Positions 20,579 to 31,599 of a DNA stretch of 64,000 nucleotides are shown one piece after another (position 1 is the stretch's first letter; the number at the start of each line of letters is the position of its first letter). The position numbers and the translations under genes were made by a program. The notes beneath the pieces are model-generated. The model ran no database searches, had not been told where the DNA came from, and was given only the letters and a program-made list of their open reading frames with translations. Where the stretch lies: the NCBI GenBank assembly GCA_037127315.1, contig JBBBDQ010000192.1, positions 853,001 through 917,000 of the forward strand. The letters are read 5' to 3'. The stretch is from Ascarosepion bandense (lineage: Eukaryota; Mollusca; Cephalopoda; Sepiida; Sepiidae).

Positions 20579-23500
20579 GTATGTATAATTTGGTGACCGA
20601 GTAAAACTTTGATTATCAAAATATTGGATGTACTAAAATGGAATGAGCACTAAATGTGCAAAAAAGAGCATTAATTCAGTGCGTCTTCTTAATTAGTCGG
20701 TTTTACTTTTAAAATTATTAAAAGAATATTCTTTACTTGATTATTGAAAGATTATTTGTAGATTCACAAAAAAAGTTAAAGTTTCTGGATATTGATGCTA
20801 AAAATCATAAACGATACTGAAGTTTTGTGAGTAGACGAAGAAAAATTTATATTATCTATATATATATATATATTTTGTTTGTACATTGGCTGGACCCATT
20901 CACGGTGTCCGCAACAAACCGTTTTAAATATAAACAATGTTATTTAAAGATTGTATTTAATTATTTATTCATTGTTAACCTGTCTTCGGAATTTGGTAAT
21001 TTTGTCATCTAAATAGCCGAAATTGTGACAAGTCAACTGTAGTCACGAGTAAAAAATGTACACTGTAGTGTAAATGCAAAATGTAATTATTTATTTCCCA
21101 ATCTTGTACAAAATTGTAAGTTTGTAGTACCTAGATTTATTCGTAAGCCCTTTTTAAAAAATATTCAGTTCGCATGAATTGAGCTTTTTTATAGGGAATG
21201 AGTTCGAGTAAAAAAATCAATACCTGCATTACTCAGTTACAGGAAGGAAGTAACAAAAAATCGAAGGATAGGACCGAAATGAATATCATAATTATTCCAA
21301 TTTCATCAAAATAAGCGTAACATTCCGCAAAGATTGTTTTTATTTGTATGATCTTTGGCGGACCTGAAGCAGACTAGCACCACGTTTAATTTCGTTGTTT
21401 TCATTTTTTTTTTCTTTACTTTTTTCAGCGCAGTCCTATTGATTGTTACTTAAACTTTCTGATTATCAAAAAAAATAAAATAAAATTTTGAAAAATTACA
21501 ATATTTAAACAAATTTGGGTGGGGGGTCAGTTTCTCATACAACGTTAAAGTAAATCGATCCTCCATTTTCAATCCACTCACGTTGGGGTCGCTTTGTTTA
21601 TGTTAATTTCGTTGTTTTCATCTTTTTTTTTTTTTTTTTTTACTTTTTTCAGCGCATTTCTATCGATTGTTTGTTACTTAAACTTTCCGATTATAAAAAA
21701 GAATTTTGAAAAATTACAATATTTAAACAAATTTATGGGATAAAAGCCTTCGGAACCTAAAACGAAAATTTACCAGATAATATTGCACTGAAAAAAGTCC
21801 AAAAAATTCGATAATGAACAAATTTACAGGCGGTAAGGTCGTATCGGCGACTGTTTTTAAAATGGAGGCTCGATTTACTATATAACGTGGTGCTAGTCTG
21901 CTTCAGGTTCGCCGTATCTTTTTTCATTTAGCCCGCAATAGAAGAAATTCTACTCTAAAATAATAATAGTGGCTCGTTTTACTAGAGTGGTGAAACCATT
22001 TTATTTATCCGTGCCGAGACATTAATTCAGCTTCGGACACGCCACTAATAAAATAATCTCTTCTTGTTATTTTTTCTTTTTTATTTTGTTTTATTTATCC
22101 TGATTTTTACAGAATAAATATCCTCTTGTTTTTGTTTGTTAGCCAACCACTGTTATTATTAATAATTAAAAAACAACTTAATTCTGGTCTTAGGGTAGGT
22201 GCTTTTTCTAGATTTGAACTTTAAAGTATTCGCATTAAAAAATAATAGTAATAACTACTTGTTTTCTTTCAGGCTATCACGTTATGAAAAAACCAATGAA
22301 ATGCTGATAAACTTTAACCTGCTGTCCTCATCGCGCTACGAAGCCACCTGTCATAAGTTTAAGAAAGACACGTTACTTCTGTACGAGATGAAGAAAGACT
22401 TGGATGCTGTATTTAAAAGAATTCGGTAGGTTTCAAAAGAATTTATATGAATTTTTAAAAAATGAGAAATCTTTCTTGAAGCTTTTATTTTATTTTAAAG
22501 CTAAGAGATTAAATTTAATATTTCTAAAAAACAAGATACTTTGCTGTATTACAAAACTAATTTAAATAGTATGGAAGGAGTTTTATTGACAACAATAGCA
22601 TTGCTGATTTTAGCATCATTTTTAGCCTCGAGTCATCGCAATTTTTTATTAAAAAGTTTTCAAAAGTGAAATATACTTTTCTGAAACTTGCGGAATATTA
22701 CCTGATTTAAAGTTTATGCCCTGTTTTCTTGTCTCAAAAGACCGCATTCAATTTTTTACTCTCTCTCGTTCCTCTTTGGTCATAGGGGATGCTACTTAGA
22801 AAACTTCAAAGAACCCGTTGACTGGCTATATAAAATAAGAATATTTGAATATGAACAATCTACCCCCATAGATTAAATAAAGGGTTCAAGACAAATTTCT
22901 CTGAAGGTTAACTGGAATGCTGGAGAGTACAATGGTTAAAATATTTTGATATCAACAACAAAGATGGAGACACTATTCATCATCTCAGAAATTCAAACAG
23001 AAACATTTGAGATCAAAATAAAATCACTTCTCTATGGTTAGCCAAACTATAGTGTCATAATAGAGATTCTCCTTCAATTTAAACTATGGTGGAAACTTCA
23101 GTTTACTAGACAAAAACATGTACCAGACTTATAAAAGTAAAGTAAATCTTTTTTACAGACACAATAAGTTGTGAAAATTGAACAATGAAATCCATCCCAT
23201 ACTTGGAGAACTGAAGTTTCTGTCACTTAATAAGTGTTGAGCTGGGGGAATTAAACTAAAGAAAGAGGGGATAAAAATAAAAGGGCTGATGAGTTTACAT
23301 CCTTTTAAGCTAAAATTTTAAGAAAAAACAAAATAAAACTGACTTATATTACCCTAAACTGGATCAGGGTAACACATGATTAGTTCAGAGGTCCCAAATC
23401 CTCTTATCTGACATCAAGGTACCACTATGTGTGTCTTTCACTCACACCAAGGATGAAGCATACAATTACCTTTTGTCAAATTTCAAATGAGCCATTTCCT

Positions 23501-26500
23501 TTCCATCCTGATCCCAGTTTAAGCTGATGCTTAAAGAATAACATCAGTTGGGAAGAGGAATACTTTTTACCTTCACAAAATTATTACTACTACATTGTTC
23601 ATATCACAACTCTCAAAATGCCAAGTAAGCATGAGAACACACAATGTTAATCCTTTACAATAGAGGCATCACATTGCTACAGAAAGAACTAACTTTGAGG
23701 ACAAAGAACTTTCCACTCAGCATGCAGTCAATGTAGCCTTCAACCTGCTCACGCAACAGGCCTATGACACTGCAGTAGAAGACATGTCTAATGGACTCCT
23801 TCCAATTACTGCAGTGCCTGTATTCTTGCAAAAATTGCCAGTCACACTGTGCAAAGCTTTTTGCTAACTTAGAGGGCACCTTAAAAAACTAGCCAGGTGA
23901 GTGATGGCTCATCGTTATTGAGACATTTCTGTTTGGTTAGCCAAGACCACAGGGAGCAATACTCCTGTCTTCAGACTGAATTCAACCATCAAATCCTCTT
24001 GAGTGTGTCTTAGAGTGAACGTACAGCCCAAAACAGGGTAATGCAGGAACACTTGAGAAAGCAATGGTTAACCCTATTGAATAACTTGGACTAACCTAAA
24101 TAGATCAATATACCAAATGAAAGTTGTCCTGAATAGTCAAACTCTTCACAATACAAGTCTGTTCAGGGCTAGCCAGACAAGGCAGGGATGACTGCAAAAT
24201 GGTTAGCTAAGACCTTGGCCAGTATCTTTAACTCTATGTTTAACATTATTTAACAAAAATTACTAATCCCATCCCCACCATTTTTGTCCTTACACAGCAA
24301 CTTGATCACATGCAGGCAACAGAAAATTTAAAAATAATGTATACAGGTAAAATTGTTTACAAAGAAACAAAAATCAGTAAGTCAAAAGTTTTTATTTTCT
24401 CTTTTTTTTTTTTTTTTTTTTTTAACACACAAATACAAAAAAAATGAAGTATGAAATGAATGTTAAGATGAGGGAAAATAAAACCCCAAAAAGTAAGAAT
24501 TCAAAAATAAGCATAAAAATAAAATTAAAGTAATTTAATAACCAAAAAAGAAATAATTCAAAACAAAGGTTAAGTATAAAATCAACAATTATTTCATATG
24601 ATCCAAACTTTTAAGGTTTTTGTTCAACAATAAAATAAAAGAGCAAAAGATTTTCTGAATATCTTGCCCTAATTGTCTGTTAGGTGGGAAAAGGAACTGT
24701 AAAAATAAAACAGAAATGAAAAATGTAATGTCAGTTATTATATTAAAATGAAAACCCTCCACTTTCAGTAAAAGTCAGTCTATCACAATAGTGAACAAAA
24801 TATTATCCATGCATGTAGTCCAAAATGAGGCAATGTTAATGACCTAAATGAACATGTCATGGGTCAAAGAGAAACAATTACTCTCATGACATCCAATTCT
24901 TAAAAAAAAATACTTCAAATTAAATACAGAAAACCCAAATTACTAAGATACAGAAACTGTTTTCACTTCTGTGTAAAAATAATTTCTAACTTTATATTAA
25001 CAATATTATAAATAAATTTTTAATAAAAAAAACAAACTTAAGAGAAATTTTTATGTTAATAGGAATATAAAATATATCTTAAAAATATAATAAATTTCCC
25101 ATTTTCCACCCCACCTACCTCTCACACACAATTCACCAAATATAAGAAAGAATTTCCATTTTCTTTTCACTCTACCTGATGAGACATTGTCCTTTCAGTG
25201 TCGAAACAAAATGTACATTTTGTAGTAGATGATAATTTGTACATGTTCTAAACTATAATTCATATTATATATATATATAAAATGTAATCTGTGAGTCTGT
25301 GGGTGACTGTTTCCTATGCACGCTTACATTTTTTAAGCTACGCCATTCAAACTTTCTAGGGACACATATCTACAGGAAAGCCAGGTCGACACATACTTTT
25401 TGAGTTTAAGTTCAGTAATTTTCCCTTTCACACTTTTTGGCCAATGGACACAATTGTTTACATTTGCTCCATAAAACATCTAAGATTTAAGATGGTTGCT
25501 GAATTACGTCACAGAAATCAAATCACACATGTCAAACGTGACTAAAATATTTTTTTATTAAAAAAAAATAAGCCTTTATATTTAATTTTTATTCCGACGT
25601 TTTAAAAATTCATTTGGTCAACAAAAAAATGTGAATATTTTTCCCCATAATTTTGAAACAAAAGAAATATTTCTTTTAAAAAAAAAGGGTTTTTTCAAAC
25701 AAAAACAAAATATGTAAAATAAAGTGGCATCTTCTCCTACTACGAAAATGTTCTGAGTTGCACGGGCAACGCCTGGCTATGATGCTAGTATTATATATTT
25801 GTCAGATTACATTACTCTTTCTTGCAAGGGCCAATTACCTATATGTAGCATTCAGTCAGTCAAGTGCTATACGTGATACACACTTTGGGCAATCATGTCT
25901 TGAAAGAAACATGACTGAGTGGGCAGATGATTATCCCGCAGTAGGTTGCCATTGCTTTCTGCAGTAGACTGGTTGCCAGTCAAGACTATAGAACCCAATT
26001 TGTTCTATTATTTAACCCATAACTGGAGGGAAGAGAGAGATTAATACCTTTCTCAAGGGTATTTGTGCACAAGTGAAAGCAAGGAATTCAACTGGAATTT
26101 GAACTTGGCTCCTCGATTTGTCATTCTGAGTCAATATCCACTGCACCACAATGCACATTAGCAACCTCATATGGCCAAATTTTTACAGTCTTATTTTGAC
26201 ACATTTCTACAGAATATCTTATCAATAATTATAAATTTTTAAATAATTTATTTAGGATAATTAGATTCTTTTTTAAATAATCAACTAGTTAATTTCTTAG
26301 CTTGGCCAAATATAAACCTAATTGATAATCATGAATCAATTTTTAAACTAGTATCACCAGGTTGATTAGGAGAAGTTGTGTACATTTAAGTCAGTCAGTC
26401 AGTTAAGTGCCATACATGAAACACGCTTGGGCGATCATGTCTTTTTCGAGACATGACTGACTGGGCAGATGATTATCCCACAGTAGGTTGCCATTGCTTT

Positions 26501-27218
26501 CTGCGGTAGACTGGTTGCCGACCAAGGCTATAGAACCCAATCTGTCCTGCTATTTAACCCATAACTGGAGGGAAGAGACAGATTAATACCTTTCCCAAGG
26601 GTATTTGTGTGTAAGTGAATGCAATGGATTCAACTGGAATTCGAACTCGGCTATTACATTTAAATTTGTCTATATAAGTCTCCAAAGATAATGCTTAGTG
26701 GATAACATCAATATTCAAAATTAAAATGCTTTATTTAAGAGTTTTGTTATTAAGACATTTTTTAAATTTTGGTAGAATATATACAAAGAGGGTTTACTTC
26801 TCACATGGCTTTCATATCCTACAATTTTCTTTTAATTAACTAAAGTTATAAAGCAGTGAAGTAAAGATGTTGTTGTTTTAATGATGATCACATAGAAGAA
26901 AAACAATAAAAGCAACAAAAAATTGATTAGTGATAGAAATGCACTATATATTGTATCTGTAATATTAAGAGGTATGTGAACAGAATGGCTAGTAAAGGAC
27001 GGCTTTTTGTTGGTTATGTATTTTTTTTCACTTTGAGAAGATGACTTTATTCCTAAGTTTGTTTTTAGTGTTTACAATTGAACAAGTTACTAACACAGAA
27101 TCCTTTTTAATGTTAACTATACTTTTGTCTCTTTACTAAAACACATTTTTAAATTTCTTTATCTTTTTCAGAAATTTAAAACAAAGATTAAGTAAAATAT
27201 ATCCTGATGCGTTTTCAG
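20457..27218 (+). CDS. KXD1: KXD1, KxDL-motif protein (exons 1-3, 3' end not found)
   Basis: CDS exons are 20457-20578, 22273-22425 and 27172-27218, giving 107 codons plus one base. Joined, they read through M-SDSHITSF..., TQKEMLSRYEKTNEML, FKKDTLLLYEMKKDLDAVFK and RNLKQRLSKIYPDAFS without a stop. The MxxRaEKTNEML…N…LSS…MKKDLD..F.RIR pattern is the KxDL family signature; family members are about 120-180 residues. KXD1 is a small helical subunit of the BORC complex, which couples lysosomes to kinesin, and also binds BLOC-1. The start is the first ATG of the open frame and places the family core at the usual distance. The C-terminal exon is beyond 27218 and unidentified; it is the most variable part of the family. 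Confidence 0.9.
20579..22272 (+). other. KXD1 intron 1
   Basis: 1694 bases, GT..AG, with a clear polypyrimidine acceptor 'ttgttttctttcag' at 22272. It contains the foldback element at 21357-21913. The remainder is AT-rich, including a short (TA)n near 20858-20873, and I see nothing else in it. Confidence 0.85.
21357..21913. mobile_element. Foldback/MITE-like element in KXD1 intron 1
   Basis: Near-perfect terminal inverted repeats of about 29 bp lie at 21357-21386 (ggcggacctgaagcagacta...) and 21884-21913, differing by one base. Inside, a segment of about 140 bp occurs twice as a direct repeat (about 21388-21530 and 21603-21740; each has 'aattacaatatttaaacaaa'). A further inverted match pairs 'gtaaatcgatcctccatttt' at about 21551 with the complement at about 21857-21877. 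No coding capacity. Host duplications were not resolved. Confidence 0.65.
22273..22425 (+). CDS. KXD1: KXD1 exon 2 (KxDL core)
   Basis: Acceptor tttcag|G at 22273, donor ATTCG|gtaggt at 22425. It encodes LSRYEKTNEMLINFNLLSSS, then YEATCHKFKKDTLLLYEMKK and DLDAVFKRI: the diagnostic two-helix core with the Lys-x-Asp-Leu motif (KKDLD). Length 153 bases. The trailing CG is completed by A from exon 3 to give Arg. Confidence 0.93.
23200..24310 (-). mobile_element. Tx1-like LINE relic (ORF2 3' end), decayed
   Basis: It aligns with 5175-6000 and then, after a jump, with 7130-7330 of the Tx1-like LINE. Shared landmarks are 'attaaactaaag', 'taagctgatgcttaaagaa', 'aggacaaagaactttccac' and 'aaatgaaagttgtcctgaat'. 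The minus-strand piece SGKFFVLKVSSFCSNVMP matches MLRGKFFVLKASSVCSNVVP of the other copy. About 1.1 kb of ORF2 between those parts (RT motif C region) is deleted. Composition has drifted to AT, so it is older than the copy at 5-9.9 kb. Confidence 0.8.
24311..25257. other. Intronic AT-rich stretch, nothing recognised
   Basis: Contains a poly(T)/poly(A)-like tract at 24398-24423 that could be the tail of an old retroposed insertion. No frame or repeat is otherwise seen. Confidence 0.45.
25258..25787 (+). mobile_element. Non-autonomous Helitron-like element
   Basis: The 3' end reads GCACGGGCAACGCCTGGCTA then tgatgCTAGT, followed by A/T. This combines the GGGCAACGCC..GG box and terminal CTRRT common at animal Helitron 3' ends. 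The 5' side has a (TA)n run and 'aaaatgtaatctgtgagtctg', like the second element at 37544. There are no terminal inverted repeats and no coding sequence. The 5' border is approximate. Confidence 0.6.
25846..26157 (-). mobile_element. tRNA-derived SINE, copy 2 (fullest)
   Basis: On the minus strand the head (about 26155-26085) has an A-box-like 'tggtgcagtgga' and a B-box 'aagttcaaattcc', spaced as in a tRNA gene. These are the internal RNA polymerase III promoter. The unrelated body and a (TGAC)n tail follow. Body words are shared with copies at 19690, 26390, 27430 and 36470. It is transcribed opposite to KXD1. About 310 bases. Confidence 0.85.
26390..26654 (-). mobile_element. tRNA-derived SINE, copy 3, with target-site duplication
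   Basis: The body matches copy 2 closely. The head is cut just past the B-box (…aactggaattcgaactcggc). It is flanked by exact 9-bp direct repeats, tacatttaa at 26381-26389 and 26655-26663, the signature of a retroposed insertion. The internal hairpin at 26436-26455 has its loop flipped relative to copy 1. Confidence 0.88.
27172..27218 (+). CDS. KXD1: KXD1 exon 3
   Basis: Acceptor ctttttcag|A, donor TCAG|gtaagt. It encodes NLKQRLSKIYPDAFS plus one base. This is the helix end 'R.LK..L...P.AF' that follows the KxDL core in the family. The next exon must supply the last two bases of a codon beginning with G. Confidence 0.88.
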
Positions 27219-27429
27219 GTAAGTAAAAATAATTTTGACCCTTGAAGGAAAAGCACTTTTAAATATATTGTGAAATTTAAACATTAATCTAAACCCTACA
27301 TAGCTGATTGCCCTCAGTTGTGATTGTAATCTGCAACACCACACCATAGTTAATTGCAAACTCCTTAATTATTTCAATGTTTCTGTGTTTTATCAGGATT
27401 ACATAAAATTTTGAATTCAGAGTTTTTCT
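27219..27429 (+). other. Start of KXD1 intron 3
   Basis: Donor gtaagt at 27219. No matching terminal exon was recognised downstream, so the end of the gene is open. Confidence 0.5.
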
Positions 27430-27552
27430 TTTACTAGTGTGGTTGCCAACCATGACCAAAGAGCCCAATCTATCCTGCTATTTAACCCTTAGCTTTTGGA
27501 AGAATAGATGATTCTACTTTTTCCAAAGGTATTTGTACACAAGTGGATGTAA
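27430..27552 (-). mobile_element. SINE copy 4, short fragment
   Basis: Shares 'gtggttgccaacca', 'gagcccaatct.tcctgctat', 'ttaaccc' and 'aaggtatttgtacacaagtg' with the SINE body. Both ends are missing. Confidence 0.65.
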
Positions 27553-27916
27553 CAAAATTGCCAATTTCTCATTGAAGGATGCTAACTAAAACACTGCCTG
27601 CATATCTGTTAACAAGGGGAGTGTTATATTTTGTTGGATATATAAATATTAGAAACTTAAGGGTACTTTGTATTTGAGGGAGAAAGAGCAAATATATGGT
27701 CAAAACTACCAAAAGACTCTTCTATTAATCCAACAAAAGTTTAGTTAAAAATATAAATGTTTGGATAATCTATATTCTGACAGCATGCTATCTGAAAAAA
27801 TGCTTTTTGAGTCTGTTTTTAGCAAGTGTTTTTGTGTACGTGCTACAGCAAATGCAATATCAATGTGGGAATTTAGAAAATGTTGAAATAGTTCTTGATG
27901 AATAAATAACACATCA

Positions 27917-28330
27917 CTCAATAAGTCCTGGGCCTGACATATAGATGGCACCACTAGTAAAAATCCATATGATTTTTATGAAGTACTAATCTTCAAATGG
28001 GATGTGACAAAATTGGGCCCAATCCGATTATTAGTTTAAAATTATAGTTGGTAGTTATTATTGTTGGTGTGTTTGAAGGAAGAAATTGCCAAAAAATGGC
28101 CACCAATGAAGAAGAAAAAAGTGATCATTCATCAAAACAATGCACTGTGTCACAAGTTGATTGCAACAGTGGCAAAACTACATGAATTGCACTTCAAATT
28201 GCTTCCACATCCACCCTATTCTCCCGATCTGGCCCCAGTGACTACTGGCTGTTTGCAGACTTCAAAAAAATGCTGCAGAGAAAGAGATTTGACTCCAATG
28301 AAGAAGTGATATCAGAAAAAGTAGTGTAGG
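27917..28330 (+). pseudogene. Mariner transposase fragment
   Basis: 28060-28320 encodes VCLKEEIAKKWPPMKKKKVI, then HQNNALCHK and LLPHPPYSPDLAP. This is the C-terminal catalytic region of mariner transposase (the HxDNAxxH block and PYSPDLAP before the last Asp). Here the block's Asp is Asn (HQNNA), and the sequence after SPDLAP is frameshifted at the expected third Asp. Upstream (27917-28060) is probable element non-coding sequence. It cannot encode an active enzyme. Confidence 0.85.
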
Positions 28331-28339
28331 ACTAATAAA

Positions 28340-29200
28340 CAAAGACAATTAAGAAAAATAAATGTATTATGGGATAATGACAATTGTCGGACAGTGTTCT
28401 TTTAGTAAAGCAGAAAAGAAGCCCCTTTCAATATAGCCATCATAATAGTATAAGCACCAATATCACAAAGCATGAAAGAGGAAACCTACATTTTGCACCA
28501 AAATCCAGTGCAAATTTTAAGAAATTATCATTATAGGAGGCCTAAATGCAAAAATAGAAAAAGAACAAGAAAGGAATAACCAGCAAGTTTGGACTTGGAT
28601 AATGCAACAAACTGGGTCCACTGTTGCACAGCAAACAACCAAACAATTACCAATACCAAGAACATCTAAGGCACTTGTTAACATGAAAAAACCCAGGAGG
28701 TGATAAAAAAGAATCAAATAGACAACCCAACAAGAAAAGATTCAGAAATGCAGTTCTACACAAAGTTCCAACATGCAAACTCAGATTGAAATTATGAAAA
28801 TTAAAGAAATCCAGATCAACACTTAATCTTCAACACAGCAGACTCTAGGATGCTTGAATTTGTAGACATATATGCTGATAAATTTAAGGACAAATATAAA
28901 AGCTTAGAAGAAGTTAGGAATTCAAAGTGGAACACCTTAAGAGAAGCATGAGTGACATCAGCAAATGAGATCATTCTTTAGTAGTTAGCTACTTCAATAA
29001 TTAAATGAGTAAGGTTATAAAAGAGAGAGAACAACAAAAGAAGAGGAATTAAGAAGATAACAATTGACATTGCATTTAAATATTTGGAGATCAAAATAGA
29101 CTGGAAATTAAGAGGCTGGAATAGATTTCTGCAAGTCAGAAGTGCAAGAAAAGAAACTGTGTTGTGGACTAGACAAAACACTTAAAAAAGAACTTCAGTC
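28340..29200 (+). pseudogene. RTE-type LINE endonuclease region, heavily decayed
   Basis: Scattered matches to the RTE copy at 34350-34740 in forward order: IIGGLNAKIEKEQE (compare MGNLNAKVGKESEG), VWTWIMQQ, the 'aagattcagaaatgcag' segment (KRFRNAV) and 'aactcagattg' (CKLRIK). Stops interrupt everywhere. It lies opposite to the copy at 32.3-35.3 kb. Confidence 0.6.
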
Positions 29201-29984
29201 ACTCTAGTGTATTTCTAACAGACATCATGGTGAGTAGTCTAAGCAAGATTCAAAATTATAATCACTAGGAAGCAAGTTACAACAGCAGTTATGAGAAATC
29301 AACTCTCATACAAGTTATAACATGAGTGATGAGAATATTGAAATTCATACTGAGTATAACAAATAGGAAATAAAAAATACTTGTTACTTCAGCACACAGG
29401 ATACCAGTGACAACAAGAATTTGAACCATGTTGATTTAAATTTTTTCTGTTTGGTGTGTGTAGAAAAAAACTAAAATAGGTATTCTTCAAATATAGAAGA
29501 AATATTGGCTGATGTGATAAAAATTCAACAACATGAATGCAACAATGCATTGACTGGGAAGATAAAAAAAGTTAGCACTAGTAGAACATGAAAAAATACT
29601 GTAACTTGGTACTACCAAAAAAAAAACAAAAAACAGGAGCAATTTGTTTTGAAGTAAATAAAATTTTTATTGAAAAAAAAAAGCTCTTTATTTAATGCCC
29701 ATTGGAAATATATTAATTTGATGAAGATTTTATCACATATGCTGGAATCCTTAAGGTGTGTAAAAGATTCACGTTAAGTGAATTGATGCCATATGTTTAA
29801 AGGGTTAGTTTTAGTTCCAGGGTTAATGGCAAAAAAAAAATACAGAAATACTAGTGAGAATTCTAACAAAACTTGAACAGCATAATATACTTACACTACA
29901 GATGATGAATTGGATGAATGACAAAGAATCCTAACTCTAAGACACAATGCTGAAGAAATTCAGGAAAAAGTATATGCATACATA
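29201..29984. other. No gene recognised
   Basis: AT-rich, no clear frame. Part of it probably belonged to the gag region of the gypsy fossil that follows. Confidence 0.4.
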
Positions 29985-30539
29985 TAAGCAAAAGGAAAAA
30001 GAATTAATCCATGTTTCAGATGTGAAAGGTTACATCTTGGAGATGACTGTCCCTCTAAGAATTAAAAATGTTACAAGTGTAGAAAACTCTGACATATAGT
30101 CACATTGTAAAATTAAACCAAGAAAATATTTGTAAACAGCATTATGATGGAAGAAAAATAATCAAAGAAAATTTGTGAATGTGAAAATTAATAATGTGTA
30201 TTTGGTAGTGATATCACAATGACTAATGAAGCCACATGGAAAGAAATCTGAAAACCTGTATTAAAAAGGACTTTAAAAGTCACCAGGTGTGTATCGGGTA
30301 AGAAATTATTTTTTTATCATTATTTAATAACTTTTAACATATTCTGTAACAAGTGTGTAAAAGCTAAGACTTATGTGTAAAAAAAAAAAAAATTGCTACA
30401 AGCTGATTTGTTACTGACTGGATGGAATTATTTGAGTTATGGAATTTGCCTATAAATCTTTATTGCAAAAATGTAAGTGGATCAGTTTAAAAAAAAAAAA
30501 GAGTACAAATTTAAAGGAAGAATTGAAAAACTAGTTTTC

Positions 30540-31080
30540 CAGAAGTAAAGAAAGATTTGACGCTAGTATTCAAACCAAAATGGAGTGTATCATTTGCAGC
30601 ATTGGATCAGCAGAGAATTAGACAGACTGGAAAAAATAGGTGTAATTGAAAAGATTAACCATTCAAAATGGGCTGTATCAACAGTGCATGTAAAGAAAAA
30701 AATAAGAAATTTTCTGTTTGCACTGATTTATGACAGGATTAAACAAGTGTTTAGAACCCTATAACTACCCATTATCAAGTCCAGAGGAAATTTTTGCAAA
30801 GTTAAATTGTGGGAAAATATTTTCAAAGCTGCATCTTTCTGAAGCCTGTTTACAAATACAGAAGAATATTCAGAGTTAACAATTATAAATATGCATAAGG
30901 GATTGTCTAAATTCGACAATTTGGTATAAAAGAAGCTCTAGTTATATTTCAACAAACTATAGATACTATACTTGCAGACTGTAAATTTTTGCAGTTACAT
31001 ATCTGTATTAATTAAAAGTGTATCTAAGAAACAACATATTAGGCATGTGAAAACAGTTTTTGAAAAATAAGAGAGTATGG
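30540..31080 (+). pseudogene. Gypsy RT fragments
   Basis: Translations in alternating frames give FKPKWSV, TGLNKCLEPYNYPLSSPEEI, FAKLNCGKIFSKLHLSEACL (motif A; the Asp of 'LDLS' is His here) and AVTYLY where the YxDD motif should be. Catalytic Asp residues are lost. Confidence 0.7.
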
Positions 31081-31084
31081 GTTC

Positions 31085-31330
31085 AAACTCTGTGTATAAC
31101 CCCTCCAGTTTGAACCAGTCTAAACCTGGTCGGCAGTAACCACATAATATAATCCCTGCTACATGCCACTTACACTAGATGATATGGTCACACTTAGTGG
31201 CTCAGTCCTCAGGGTCTTAGGACAATGTGTTAACCACAGGACCATTCCAGTTCTGGTCAATATCATCACTGGTCAATCTTGTTGTTGGTCACTGTCTGCT
31301 TCGCCTGTGTTGTACCATCTATGAGTACCA
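31085..31330. other. Insert within the gypsy fossil, origin unclear
   Basis: This block interrupts the RT-to-integrase spacing and does not translate to Pol. It has tRNA-like words on the minus strand ('cctgtggttaacacattg', 'tggttcaaac'), but their spacing does not fit an A/B box pair. Possibly a SINE of another family. Confidence 0.3.
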
Positions 31331-31599
31331 TCTTATTAAATTACGATTTAGGATGGGTTACCAACCTGCCAAAAAATTATTACATGCGTATGGTTTATCA
31401 AGATTGATAAAAAAAAAATAGTGAACCATTTCAGAACACTGTCATTGCAACATTAAAGAGTAAGACAGAAATAAAAAAATATATTATGCAAAGTAGTATG
31501 AAAATTACTAGTTACCTTGAAAGAAATAAGAGAAAAACAACACATGATTATCGTGGAAATAAAAAACAAAAAAAAAAATGTAAGAAAGAAAACAATCCA

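Larger units (their letters stand above)
22426..27171 (+). other. KXD1 intron 2
   Basis: 4746 bases, donor gtaggt, acceptor 'tttatctttttcag'. It is filled with mobile elements: a Tx1-like relic (23200-24310), a Helitron-like element (25258-25787) and two SINEs (25846-26157, 26390-26654). Between them lies plain AT-rich sequence, including a 26-base poly(T) near 24398-24423. I see no other gene in it. Confidence 0.8.
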
